Positions 16,472 through 25,221 of a stretch of DNA of 39,773 nt are shown here, piece after piece. How positions within the stretch are numbered: position 1 is the first letter of the stretch; each line of letters opens with the position of its first letter. The position numbers and the translations under genes are program-made. Where the stretch lies: positions 1 through 39,773 of the forward strand of contig WRJA01000011.1 in NCBI GenBank assembly GCA_009782435.1, in the 5' to 3' direction. The notes beneath the pieces are model-generated. The model did no database searches and had not been told where the DNA came from. It saw nothing but the letters and a program-made list of their open reading frames with translations. The DNA comes from Oscillospiraceae bacterium. GTDB lineage: Bacteria; Bacillota; Clostridia; Oscillospirales; Oscillospiraceae.

Positions 16472-18073
16472 ATGAGAGAACGCTTTGCCGGTAATTGGGA
16501 TCATACTGCCGACGTTGTTATCGTCGGTTTCGGAGGCGCCGGCGGATGCGCGGCTATCGAGGCGCACGATGCGGGCGCCGGCGTCGTTATATTGGAAAAA
16601 CAACCGAAAAGCCGCCATTACTCAAATACGCGAATGTCGGGCGGAGGGTTTCACAGCCCCGATCCGGCCGGCGACCGGGAGGCGCTTAAAGAGTATGCCA
16701 AGGCTATGTTCAGCGGTGAAAATCTGCCTTGGAAATTTGAAGGCGATCAGACGGAGTATTCGGACGGACTGGCTGATATTTGGGCGGACCGCGCGCCTCA
16801 GAACGAGTCGTTCATGCGCGGGCTGGACCCGAATTACAAGACGACGTATTCCGGGGACGCCGCCTTTCCGGATTTTCCCGGCGCCGCCGGTTCAAAATAC
16901 CGTCTTTGTCTGAGCGGCTATGACTGCGAGATCTCCGCGGACAGCGATTTGCCGGACGGACCGAAAGAAAAACCGGAAGAAGGCGAGGCGTTTCACGCCT
17001 GTGTACTCAGAGGGCTGACCGACCGCGCGATCCGGATCGACTACGATACGCGGGTCATGAAACTGATAGAGGACGATAACGGCGCCGTTACAGGCGTTAA
17101 GGCGGAGCAAAGAGGGCGATCGTTGTATTACCGCGCGAAAAAAGCCGTGATATTGGCTTCCGGCGGATATGAATACAACAAGGCGCTGCGTCTTGCTTTT
17201 CTTGACGGCGCGGGCGCTGACGGGTGGGCATTCTACGGGTCGCCCGCCAATACGGGCGACGGTATCGTCATGGCTTTGGAAACGGGCGCAGCCCTATTAA
17301 AAGCCGGCAGCGCTGCAGCCCGCCTGATCGCGTCTTTTCCGGATTTTCGGACAAACGGCGTCCGTATCGGCGTGCCGATTCCTTCCGTCGGCAGGGGCAA
17401 CGCCTTTATCACGGACAATTACGGCAGACGTTTTTGCAATGAGCGTGAAATCAGTAAAGATCCCACCCGCTATATAACTTATAAACATGCGCTCGCCTTT
17501 GACGTCAGCAGCTGCCGGTATCCGCGCATCCCATCCTGGTTTATTTTTGACGAGAACCTGAAGACAAGAAAATCGATCACCAATAACAATATAGCGAGAT
17601 ATTTCGGTTATCCTTGGTCCGATGACAATCACGAAGCCGTCGAGCGCGGATGGATACTGAAAGGAGACACTCTCAGCGAATTGTGCCGAAATATAAAGAC
17701 TCACCCGGATAACAAACATCAGATGGATGAAAAGACATTTTTTGAGTCGGTCAACAGGTTCAATGAGTTATGCGCGCTGGGTGAGGATGAGGATTTTATG
17801 CGGGACAGCAGTTCGATGCAGCCGGTGGAAAGACCGCCGTTTTATGCCCTTCCGCTCTTTCCGGGAGGCCCGAACACCAAAGGAGGACTCAGAGCCAACG
17901 AGAAAAGGCAGGTGGTGGACTGGGACGGAAACGCTATCCCGAGGTTGTACGCCGCCGGCGAGATCGCGTCTGTTTTTAAGTTCGTATATCAAGCCGGCGG
18001 GAATTTGGCCGAATGTATCGTCTGCGGCAGGACGGCGGGCGCGAACGCCGCTTCGGAGCCGGCTTCGGACTGA
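16472..18073 (+). CDS. FAD-binding fumarate reductase / ketosteroid dehydrogenase-like flavoprotein
   Basis: A 533-residue FAD_binding_2 flavoprotein. The Rossmann motif VVIVGFGGAGG is at residues 15-25, followed by an acidic strand end (ILEKQ). The C-terminal FAD contact is present as TKGGLRANEKRQVVDWDG then LYAAGEIASVF and YQAGGNLAECIVCGR. It lacks an FMN-binding domain, heme motifs and signal peptide, so it is a stand-alone cytosolic enzyme, unlike flavocytochrome fumarate reductases. The YQAGGN ending resembles enoate reductases and 3-ketosteroid dehydrogenases of gut anaerobes. The substrate is unknown. AAGGAGG is about 5 bases before the ATG. It is divergent from the cupin. Confidence 0.82.
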   Translation: MRERFAGNWDHTADVVIVGFGGAGGCAAIEAHDAGAGVVILEKQPKSRHYSNTRMSGGGFHSPDPAGDREALKEYAKAMFSGENLPWKFEGDQTEYSDGLADIWADRAPQNESFMRGLDPNYKTTYSGDAAFPDFPGAAGSKYRLCLSGYDCEISADSDLPDGPKEKPEEGEAFHACVLRGLTDRAIRIDYDTRVMKLIEDDNGAVTGVKAEQRGRSLYYRAKKAVILASGGYEYNKALRLAFLDGAGADGWAFYGSPANTGDGIVMALETGAALLKAGSAAARLIASFPDFRTNGVRIGVPIPSVGRGNAFITDNYGRRFCNEREISKDPTRYITYKHALAFDVSSCRYPRIPSWFIFDENLKTRKSITNNNIARYFGYPWSDDNHEAVERGWILKGDTLSELCRNIKTHPDNKHQMDEKTFFESVNRFNELCALGEDEDFMRDSSSMQPVERPPFYALPLFPGGPNTKGGLRANEKRQVVDWDGNAIPRLYAAGEIASVFKFVYQAGGNLAECIVCGRTAGANAASEPASD

Positions 18074-18129
18074 GCCCGGGCGACGGCTTTTGGGGACATA
18101 ATTGCCGGGAACAAATCGAACATATTGAT

Positions 18130-18158
18130 TTGACAATTCATCTTTCAGGTAATATCAT
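18130..18158 (+). promoter_or_regulatory. Promoter for the 7TM hybrid kinase operon
   Basis: Consensus TTGACA (18130-18135) and TATCAT (18153-18158) with 17-base spacing, about 88 bases before the kinase ATG. Confidence 0.65.
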
Positions 18159-18246
18159 TTCATATATACAGCCGGGGATAGTGCAAAGAAAGTAATCGAA
18201 CGGTTAAAACGGGTAACAGTTATCATATAAGGAAACGGTTTTTGAT

Positions 18247-21200
18247 ATGAGCGGCGGATTGATACTATTCTTTATTTCAATGCTTGTCTTTGGAGGAATC
18301 GTGCATTTTCTTTCAAAGCTGCGCAATGCGGGCAACCCGAGACGGAGGATGAAAGGTTTTTATCCTTTGGGAATCATCGTGCTTGTCTGGATCATACTCA
18401 ACGCCGCCACCGCCGTCTGCGCCCCCGGATATTATACAGTCATACACAACGCGAAAATTGTTTTTGTATGCATAGTTCCGTATTTAAGCGTTTGGTTTTT
18501 CTTGAATTTTATCGAATCCGGCCTGTTGAAATCGCGCGTAATCCGGTACACGCTGTTTATTCTGCCGGCGGCGGATGTTTTGGCGTTGCTTACAAACCCT
18601 GTTCACCGGTTGTATTTTTCATCATACGATTATCCGTTTTTTGCGAAATCGACGCTGTATTGGGTGCATATTTCCCTGATAGCGGCTGTTATCCTGACGG
18701 CATATGTGCTTTTGTTCCGATACATCATAAGAAATTTTCGCCAAAATCCGATCTTGCTGCTGACCGGCATCGGTGCGATAATACCGTTTGTACTGAATAT
18801 TATATACTCTTTCAGTCTTTTCGGATTTACATACGATCTGTCTCCGCTCGGCTATTTCTTCACGATAATTATTTTTATTTTTTATTCCAACGCTTCCGGA
18901 ATGAGAGACTCAGGCAAGCTGAGCGACGCCCTGGTCAAAATCACCAAACAGCCTGCTTTTTCGGCAGGCATATTGGAAGACGCCGCGCATGTTATAGCGG
19001 AAATCGGCTGTCCGGCGCTCAGAACCAACCGCGTGGGGATTTGGAGAGCAACAGAGTCTTCGCCGATATTGACCAGTTTGGCGTATTATGACATATCGGA
19101 GGGTGAATTGGGAATTCAGGCGGATTTGGATATATCGGACTGCCGGGAATACGTAAAACTGCTCAAGACAGAGCGATTGATCGTTATTAGTAACGCCATG
19201 CTGCCCAATCCTCTGACGCCGATATTGGACGGATACGGCCCCGGTATACGCGCTTTACTGGACGCGCCGATAAGAATCGGCGGCAAATTGGCGGGGATAG
19301 TCTGTATTGAGCAGGATCGATGCGAAGAATTCCCCGAAAAGCGCGAATGGACGATAGAGGAACAGAATTTTGCGTCCTCTCTCGCCGACTTCATGGCGCT
19401 TGCAATTGAGAGCGCCGAACGGCGCGCTTTAATGCGCCGCACCGAAACCATGATGAGCAATCTGCCGGGCATGGTCTACAGGTGCCTGAATGATCCGCCC
19501 GAATTCACGTTTACTTTCGTCAGCGAGGGCAGCCGTGAGCTTGTGGGTTATGCCCCGGAAGAACTCATCGGAAACAGCGCCGTAAAATTCTTCGATATGG
19601 TGCATCCCGATGATGTGGGTCCCCTTGAAAAACTGAACAAAGCGACTCTGTCCGCCGGGCTTCCGCTTGAGACCACTTTCCGTATCGTTTTAAAAGACGG
19701 CGAGGAAAAATGGATTTGGGAGCGCAGCCGCGCGGTCGAGTTTTGTCCGGACGGCACTCCGTATCTGCTGGAAGGTTTTTACACCGACATAACCGAACAG
19801 CGGCGTCTTGAAGCTGCAGAACTCGCCAACCGCGCGAAAACGGAGTTTTTGGCAAACATGAGCCATGAAATAAGGACCCCGATGAACGCGATCCTCGGAA
19901 TGACCGACCTTGCTCTGCGCACTTCCGTTTCCGGAGACGTCTTGCCCGGCTATTTGAGCAATATCAAAAGCGCCGGGAATCAGCTGCTTTCGATTATCAA
20001 CGACATACTCGACTTTTCCAAGGTGGAAGCGGGAGCGCTGGAGATCGCGCCGGATAAGTATAAAGTGCATTCGATGATAAACGATATCGTCACAATGATT
20101 TTTGTACGTATAGGAAACAGGCCGATAGACTTTATCATAGACGACGACCCCGAGCTTCCCGTCGAGTTGATCGGAGATCAGACAAGGATAAAACAAATAA
20201 TAATCAATCTTCTGACGAACGCGGTTAAATTCACTGAAGAAGGTCATGTGATCGTATCGATAAGCGCAGAGCCCTGTGAAGGCGATGATCTGTGCAAACT
20301 GTCGGTTTCGGTGAGAGATACCGGCATAGGCATACGCGATGAAGACCTCAAATCTTTATTCGGCAGCTTTTCGCAGTTCGATACACGTAAAAACCGAGGC
20401 ATTGAAGGGACCGGACTCGGGCTTGCCATTTCCAAAAACCTTGTGGAACTGATGGACGGGGAAGTCTATGTGGAGAGCAAATACGGCGAGGGAAGCTGTT
20501 TTTCATTTTATATTATCCAAAAGACTGAAGATATCCGCCCCATGCAAAAGCTCCCGAACAGCGAATTGATCAAAGCGGCTGTTTTGAGATCCGAACGAAT
20601 CGAAACGGCGAGCTTGCTCGCCGGGAAGATACGGAAATTGGGCGCGGCTTGCGATATTATTGATGACCTTGATGATGCGAATCGATATACCCACGTGTTT
20701 TTTGCGTCGGCCAAATCATATGATATGTCAAATGTCCTGTGTCCCGAAACAAAACTGTTTGCAGTCGCTCGCGAACTCACTGAATATAAAAACGCGCCGC
20801 CGAATATGAAAATCATACGCACGCCGTTTACAAGCCTTCTCGTTGCGCGGCTGTTGGATAAGGAAACCTACAGCCGCTACGAGGACGACGCGCAGGCGGG
20901 AGAAGCCTCGATCAGGCTGCACAACGCGCTGCTTTTGGTCGTTGACGATATAGACATCAACCTGGTCATCGCGGAAGAAACGCTGGTTGCTTACGGCGCT
21001 TATGTTGAAACGGCGGATTCCGGCGCCAAAGCAGTGGAAATGATAAAGGAAAATAATTACGACATTGTTTTCATGGATCACATGATGCCGGAAATGGACG
21101 GTGTGGACGCGACCAAGATCATACGCGCCCTGCCCGGTGAAAAATATAAAAAGCTGCCTGTCATCGCGCTTACCGCCAACGTGGTGGGCGATGTGCGTGA

Positions 21201-21339
21201 AATGTTCATTGAGAGCGGCATGAGCGATTTTTTGTCAAAACCGCTGGAACTCACTGAAATTGAGAGAACGCTGCGGGAATGGCTGCCCGAAGAAAAATGG
21301 AGCATGATCCGTCGCTCCGATGAAAATGAAAAGCCATGA
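18247..21339 (+). CDS. Membrane hybrid histidine kinase (7TM-GAF-PAS-HisKA-HATPase-REC)
   Basis: A 1030-residue sensor. Residues 1-220 contain seven membrane helices with the layout of the HisKA_7TM module. A GAF domain follows at about 225-390, then PAS at 395-520, HisKA with MSHEIRTPMNAILGM (phospho-acceptor H540), HATPase_c with NLLTNAVKFTEEG, DTGIGI and GTGLGLAIS, a degenerate receiver-like stretch at about 765-890, and a C-terminal receiver with MDHMMPEMDG (D944). There is no Hpt domain, so phosphate must leave through a separate Hpt or stop at the receiver. The start follows AAGGAAACGG. The TPR, DUF4037 and DUF4125 genes follow within about 50 bases of each other on the same strand, suggesting a linked signalling unit. 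Confidence 0.88.
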   Translation: MSGGLILFFISMLVFGGIVHFLSKLRNAGNPRRRMKGFYPLGIIVLVWIILNAATAVCAPGYYTVIHNAKIVFVCIVPYLSVWFFLNFIESGLLKSRVIRYTLFILPAADVLALLTNPVHRLYFSSYDYPFFAKSTLYWVHISLIAAVILTAYVLLFRYIIRNFRQNPILLLTGIGAIIPFVLNIIYSFSLFGFTYDLSPLGYFFTIIIFIFYSNASGMRDSGKLSDALVKITKQPAFSAGILEDAAHVIAEIGCPALRTNRVGIWRATESSPILTSLAYYDISEGELGIQADLDISDCREYVKLLKTERLIVISNAMLPNPLTPILDGYGPGIRALLDAPIRIGGKLAGIVCIEQDRCEEFPEKREWTIEEQNFASSLADFMALAIESAERRALMRRTETMMSNLPGMVYRCLNDPPEFTFTFVSEGSRELVGYAPEELIGNSAVKFFDMVHPDDVGPLEKLNKATLSAGLPLETTFRIVLKDGEEKWIWERSRAVEFCPDGTPYLLEGFYTDITEQRRLEAAELANRAKTEFLANMSHEIRTPMNAILGMTDLALRTSVSGDVLPGYLSNIKSAGNQLLSIINDILDFSKVEAGALEIAPDKYKVHSMINDIVTMIFVRIGNRPIDFIIDDDPELPVELIGDQTRIKQIIINLLTNAVKFTEEGHVIVSISAEPCEGDDLCKLSVSVRDTGIGIRDEDLKSLFGSFSQFDTRKNRGIEGTGLGLAISKNLVELMDGEVYVESKYGEGSCFSFYIIQKTEDIRPMQKLPNSELIKAAVLRSERIETASLLAGKIRKLGAACDIIDDLDDANRYTHVFFASAKSYDMSNVLCPETKLFAVARELTEYKNAPPNMKIIRTPFTSLLVARLLDKETYSRYEDDAQAGEASIRLHNALLLVVDDIDINLVIAEETLVAYGAYVETADSGAKAVEMIKENNYDIVFMDHMMPEMDGVDATKIIRALPGEKYKKLPVIALTANVVGDVREMFIESGMSDFLSKPLELTEIERTLREWLPEEKWSMIRRSDENEKP

Positions 21340-21392
21340 AACCGCGCTTGAGGGAAAACCGAATTGCCGGATAACAATAATCCCGAAGCGAT

Positions 21393-22289
21393 TTGAAAAG
21401 GACAGGAGATGAACAAGTTACGGAAATTCAAAAATTTTTTGATGAATTGGACGGTTTGTTTGCCGCGAAGAGATTTGCTGATGCGGAAGCGTTTATGATT
21501 TCCGGCGTTTCGACAGCCGAACGGGAAAACGACTTGGAAGCGCTGCTTTCGATATGCAATGAATTGGGCGGATACAGCCGGGTGGCGGCAAAATTCGATC
21601 AAGGCGAGCTTGCCTTCGAAAAGGCCTTAAAAGCCGTGGATATATTGAATTTACGCGGCACGGAGCACGAGGCCACGACAATGCTGAATTACGCGACGCT
21701 TTTTGTCCACTCGAACAGGCCGGATGAAGCGCTGGAAAAATACCGGATCGCCGAGGTCATATACGCGGGGCTTGATAAAGCAAACGATTACAGAATAGCC
21801 GCCCTGAATAACAACATGGCGTCTTTGCACATTAAAAAACACGACTATGAAAAAGCCGAAAAATGCGCGGACCGCGCTTTGGAAATAATAAACGAAACGG
21901 GAACGGACGGGGATGAGATCGCCGTTACGCTTTCCCTGAAAGCGCAGATTTTCGCGGGCGTCGGCGAATATGAAAAAGCTTTGGGTGAATTGGAAAAGGC
22001 GGAAGCGGTCTATGCGAGCGTCGGCGATCCCGGCGTTATGCACACGGCGGTCACCGACGCGACTTTCGGAGAGGTCCTCGGCAAGCTCGGCAGATTCGAC
22101 GAAGCCTTCGCCCGTTATGAAAAAGCGCTGTCCGCCGTAAGCAAAAACTTCGGAGAGAATCAAAATTACGTCTCAGTGCTGCGGGGTTTCGCGGCTGTTA
22201 AAGGAGCCGCGGGCGATAGTGAGGGCAAAAGTAAATTAGCGGACGAAGCCGACCGCGTCGAGGCTGCGCTGCTCGGCCGGACACTGTGA
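21393..22289 (+). CDS. Tetratricopeptide repeat protein
   Basis: About 290-298 residues, nearly all helical, with four to five TPR units visible (for example NNNMASLHIKKHDYEKAEKC and LKAQIFAGVGEYEKALGELE), plus an N-terminal helical pair (FFDELDGLFAAKRFADAEAF). It has no signal peptide or membrane helix. TPR proteins are scaffolds, so it probably binds a partner, perhaps one of the two following DUF proteins. The start is uncertain: the only standard codon is TTG 21393 without a ribosome site, while GGAG lies 8 bases ahead of a GTT at 21417. It is 53 bases after the hybrid kinase and 13 bases before the DUF4037 gene. Confidence 0.8.
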   Translation: MKRTGDEQVTEIQKFFDELDGLFAAKRFADAEAFMISGVSTAERENDLEALLSICNELGGYSRVAAKFDQGELAFEKALKAVDILNLRGTEHEATTMLNYATLFVHSNRPDEALEKYRIAEVIYAGLDKANDYRIAALNNNMASLHIKKHDYEKAEKCADRALEIINETGTDGDEIAVTLSLKAQIFAGVGEYEKALGELEKAEAVYASVGDPGVMHTAVTDATFGEVLGKLGRFDEAFARYEKALSAVSKNFGENQNYVSVLRGFAAVKGAAGDSEGKSKLADEADRVEAALLGRTL

Positions 22290-22302
22290 AAGGGAACTCA
22301 AA

Positions 22303-23241
22303 ATGAACGGCTTGGAAACAGCCGAACGCTTCTATGAGACATGCGGCAAACCGATGATAGACCGGGAATTCGCGCAATTCGCGGATGTAATAGCGGCAGG
22401 GCTTGCCGGGCAAGGCTCGGAGTGCTTCGGCTTTGACGATGAGTTCTCGCGGGATCATGATTTCGGACCCGGTTTTATTTTGTGGATACCGGAGAGATAC
22501 AAAGAAAAAATAGGTTCAGAGCTGCAAAGAGCCTATGATCTTCTGCCGAGTGAAACAGAGGCCGCCTCGGGGTCAATAATAACGCCGGAGCGCGCAAAAC
22601 GTGTCGGCGTTATGACAACGGAGCAGTTTTATACGAATTTTACCGGCAGACCGACCGCGCCGGAAACAAACGCGGATTGGCTGAGGATACCGCAGCGTTT
22701 TTTGGCGGAAGCGGTCAACGGCAAGGTTTTTTACGATCCTTTGGGGGAGTTTTCGGCGGTGAGGAGCGCCTTGCTTTCTTATTACCCTCCTGATGTGCTG
22801 AAAAAAAAGCTCGCGGCAAATTGCGCCGCGATGGGACAGGCCGGACAGTATAACTATGTCAGGTGCATAAAACGGGGGCATTATGAATCGGCGTACCTCG
22901 CATGCTGCGAGTTCGTCAAGTCCGCTCTCGCCGCTTTGTATTTACTCAACGGGACCTATATGCCGTTTTACAAATGGGCGTTCAAAAAGGCGGAGAGTTT
23001 CAGGTCGCCCGAGGGCTCATTTGAGCGCATAAAAAAATTGCCGGGGGCTTCGGATAAAACGGAAGGCGAGAAAAAAATCGCTCTTATCGAAGAGATATGC
23101 CTGAGTGTGGAGAAAGAACTTGTTCGCCGCGGCCTGTCGGACGCGTTTGATGATTTCATCCCGGCACATGCCGAGAGTCTGACGAAAACAATAGAAGACC
23201 CTTTTATCAGAGGACTGCATATTACAGCAGGGGCGGATTGA
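22303..23241 (+). CDS. DUF4037 family protein (nucleotidyltransferase-like)
   Basis: A 312-residue protein. The segment FGFDDEFSRDHDFGPGF at residues 42-58 is characteristic of DUF4037, which belongs to the nucleotidyltransferase superfamily. D51 and D53 in RDHDF are plausible metal ligands like the D-x-D pair of that fold. The rest is helical with several cysteines and no recognised motif. It may transfer a nucleotide to a small molecule or protein, but no substrate is known. AAAGGGA lies about 8 bases before the ATG. It is 13 bases downstream of the TPR gene and 24 bases upstream of the DUF4125 gene. Confidence 0.75.
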   Translation: MNGLETAERFYETCGKPMIDREFAQFADVIAAGLAGQGSECFGFDDEFSRDHDFGPGFILWIPERYKEKIGSELQRAYDLLPSETEAASGSIITPERAKRVGVMTTEQFYTNFTGRPTAPETNADWLRIPQRFLAEAVNGKVFYDPLGEFSAVRSALLSYYPPDVLKKKLAANCAAMGQAGQYNYVRCIKRGHYESAYLACCEFVKSALAALYLLNGTYMPFYKWAFKKAESFRSPEGSFERIKKLPGASDKTEGEKKIALIEEICLSVEKELVRRGLSDAFDDFIPAHAESLTKTIEDPFIRGLHITAGAD

Positions 23242-23265
23242 CCCTGTAAAGGAGTGACTGTAAAC

Positions 23266-23925
23266 GTGGAATCCATACTTCATGATAACCCGAACGCGGA
23301 AATAATAAGAAACATCATATCGACCGAGTGGGATATGTTTGACAAGGTCTGCAATCTCGGAGGCAGAGCCGCGTGTCAGGATGACAGCGCGACTTTTTTC
23401 ATTATGCGATGCAGTCAGTTTTTACCGTGGGAAAAAGCCGTTCTTCAAAGCTATGAGGAGGACCTGAAAAAAGCGAAAGAGACAGGGGAAAATCTTGTTG
23501 AGATGAAATATGCTTACATGATGAGCTTTGATGACCCCGAGTATTTTGACAAATACCTCGCGAGCGATATGCCGGCAACAGGCGAGGAAAAAAAAGCCGC
23601 GGCAAACGCCGCGATGGATATGATACTCAAAGGCTTCAGGGAGGCGGCGGAGGAATACCCCGCGTTTACGCGCTTGGGGAGACCGGAGTCAGGAAGCCGA
23701 AAGGACAATGCCGGGACTTCGTTTGAGGTATATATGCGCAGCGAGCTTTTAACGTATTCGGAAAAAACGCTCGGGCTTTTTCTTGAAATGATAAAAAACA
23801 AGATCGAATCGCATGTGAATTTTGCGTGCGAGATATATGAAAATACCGCGAAATTCTACGGCTTTGCAAGCTTGGAGGAAGCGGAATCGGTCATTGAATA
23901 TAATTCTTCGCGTTCACCGGAGTAA
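23266..23925 (+). CDS. DUF4125 family protein
   Basis: A 219-residue soluble protein with family-typical openings EWDMFDKVCNLGGRAACQDD and FFIMRCSQFLPW, then a helical middle (MKYAYMMSFDDPEYFDKYL). The family is of unknown function and is found mainly in Firmicutes, often near DUF4037 genes as I recall. I prefer GTG 23266 because AAAGGAG is 11 bases ahead; the in-frame GTG at 23254 overlaps that site. It is the last gene of the kinase-TPR-DUF4037-DUF4125 group and converges on rarA with only 6 bases between stops. Confidence 0.75.
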   Translation: MESILHDNPNAEIIRNIISTEWDMFDKVCNLGGRAACQDDSATFFIMRCSQFLPWEKAVLQSYEEDLKKAKETGENLVEMKYAYMMSFDDPEYFDKYLASDMPATGEEKKAAANAAMDMILKGFREAAEEYPAFTRLGRPESGSRKDNAGTSFEVYMRSELLTYSEKTLGLFLEMIKNKIESHVNFACEIYENTAKFYGFASLEEAESVIEYNSSRSPE

Positions 23926-23931
23926 GCGATT

Positions 23932-25191
23932 TCATTTTTTTATCTCATCAGCGAATCTTTTCGCTGCCTGTTCGTTTTTATTCTCGCCGAACTTATAATA
24001 AACAGTGCCGGCAAGCTCATCAGGCAAATACTGCTGTCGTACCCACCGGTTCGGATAGTCATGCGGGTATTTGTATCCCTGTTCGCGCTCGAAGCCCGTG
24101 CCGTCGGCGTGCTTGTTCTGCAGTTCGCGCGGAACGGGACCGGTCTTACCGGCGCGTACATCGGCCAGCGCCGCGTCTATGCCCAAATAAGCCGTATTCG
24201 ACTTGGGCACCGTGGCAAGCAGAACGACGGCGTCCGCCAAAGGGATCCGCGCTTCCGGAAGCCCGAGCTGCAAGGCCGAATCAACGCAGGCTTTGACTAT
24301 CGGTATCGCCTGAGGGAAAGCCAAGCCTATATCCTCCGCCGCCATTACAAGCAGCCGTCTGCACGCGGATATGAGATCGCCCGCTTCCAAAAGCCTCGCG
24401 AGGTAATGGAGCCCGGCGTCCGGGTCGCTGCCGCGAACGGACTTCTGAAGAGCCGACAGAATGTCGTAGTGCGCGTCGGAGTCCCTGTCATAACGCATCG
24501 CGCTCCTCTGTGACGCCTGTTTCGCGTCCTCGAGCATAAGGCGTATCCTGCCGTCTTTCCTCGGACCGGCGGCAAAAAGCAACTCGACCGCATTTATCGC
24601 TTTCCTGACGTCTCCCCCGCAGGCGGCTGCGATGAACTCCGGCAGATTCGGTTCGATATCGGCTGTTATGTTCTCCGTCTCTCGGGCGATGCGAATGGCT
24701 CTGTTTATTGCCGTTACTGCGTCGTTTGCCGATATCTGCTTAAACTCAAAAACTGTGCTGCGGCTCAAAATGGCGTTGTATACATAAAAATAAGGATTTT
24801 CAGTCGTCGCGGCGATCAGCGTTATTTTGCCGTTTTCGATGAATTCCAAGAGTGACTGCTGCTGCTTTTTATTAAAATACTGTATCTCATCGAGATACAA
24901 AAGCACCCCCGCCGGAGCCAATAAGGTGTCCGGCTCTTCCGTTATCGCTCTTATGTCCGCGATGGAAGCCGTGGTGGCGTTAAGACGTTTGAGCGTGCGA
25001 TCGGAGTTATTTGCGATAATGCCCGCCACGGTCGTTTTGCCGGTGCCTGAAGGCCCGTAAAACACCATGTTCGGGATTTTACCGCTCTGCGCTGTCCGGC
25101 GTAATAGCCCGTTTTCGCCGAGAATATGCTGTTGTCCGACAATATCGTCGAGCGTTGTCGGCCTTACAGCGTCAGCCAGCGGTCTGTACAT
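23932..25191 (-). CDS. rarA: Replication-associated recombination protein A (AAA+ ATPase)
   Basis: A 419-residue AAA+ ATPase of the RarA/MgsA/WRNIP1 family, acting at stalled replication forks. Walker A is GPSGTGKTT with K52. Walker B is LLYLDEIQYFNKKQQ with D101 and E102; most homologs have DEIHRFNK, so Q104 and Y105 are substitutions. The sensor-1 segment is AATTENPYF. The C-terminal part (LHYLARLLEAGDLISACRRLL, MAAEDIGLAFPQA) forms the clamp-loader-like tetramerisation region. It lies 30 bases downstream of glyA and is probably cotranscribed. Confidence 0.93.
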   Translation of the reverse strand: MYRPLADAVRPTTLDDIVGQQHILGENGLLRRTAQSGKIPNMVFYGPSGTGKTTVAGIIANNSDRTLKRLNATTASIADIRAITEEPDTLLAPAGVLLYLDEIQYFNKKQQQSLLEFIENGKITLIAATTENPYFYVYNAILSRSTVFEFKQISANDAVTAINRAIRIARETENITADIEPNLPEFIAAACGGDVRKAINAVELLFAAGPRKDGRIRLMLEDAKQASQRSAMRYDRDSDAHYDILSALQKSVRGSDPDAGLHYLARLLEAGDLISACRRLLVMAAEDIGLAFPQAIPIVKACVDSALQLGLPEARIPLADAVVLLATVPKSNTAYLGIDAALADVRAGKTGPVPRELQNKHADGTGFEREQGYKYPHDYPNRWVRQQYLPDELAGTVYYKFGENKNEQAAKRFADEIKK

Positions 25192-25221
25192 ATCCTAACT
25201 CCACCCCCGGTCGCGCTAAAA

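Noticed and set aside
24061-24513. 150-codon plus-strand frame inside rarA
   Set aside because: It is the shadow of the conserved RarA coding frame and has no ribosome site.
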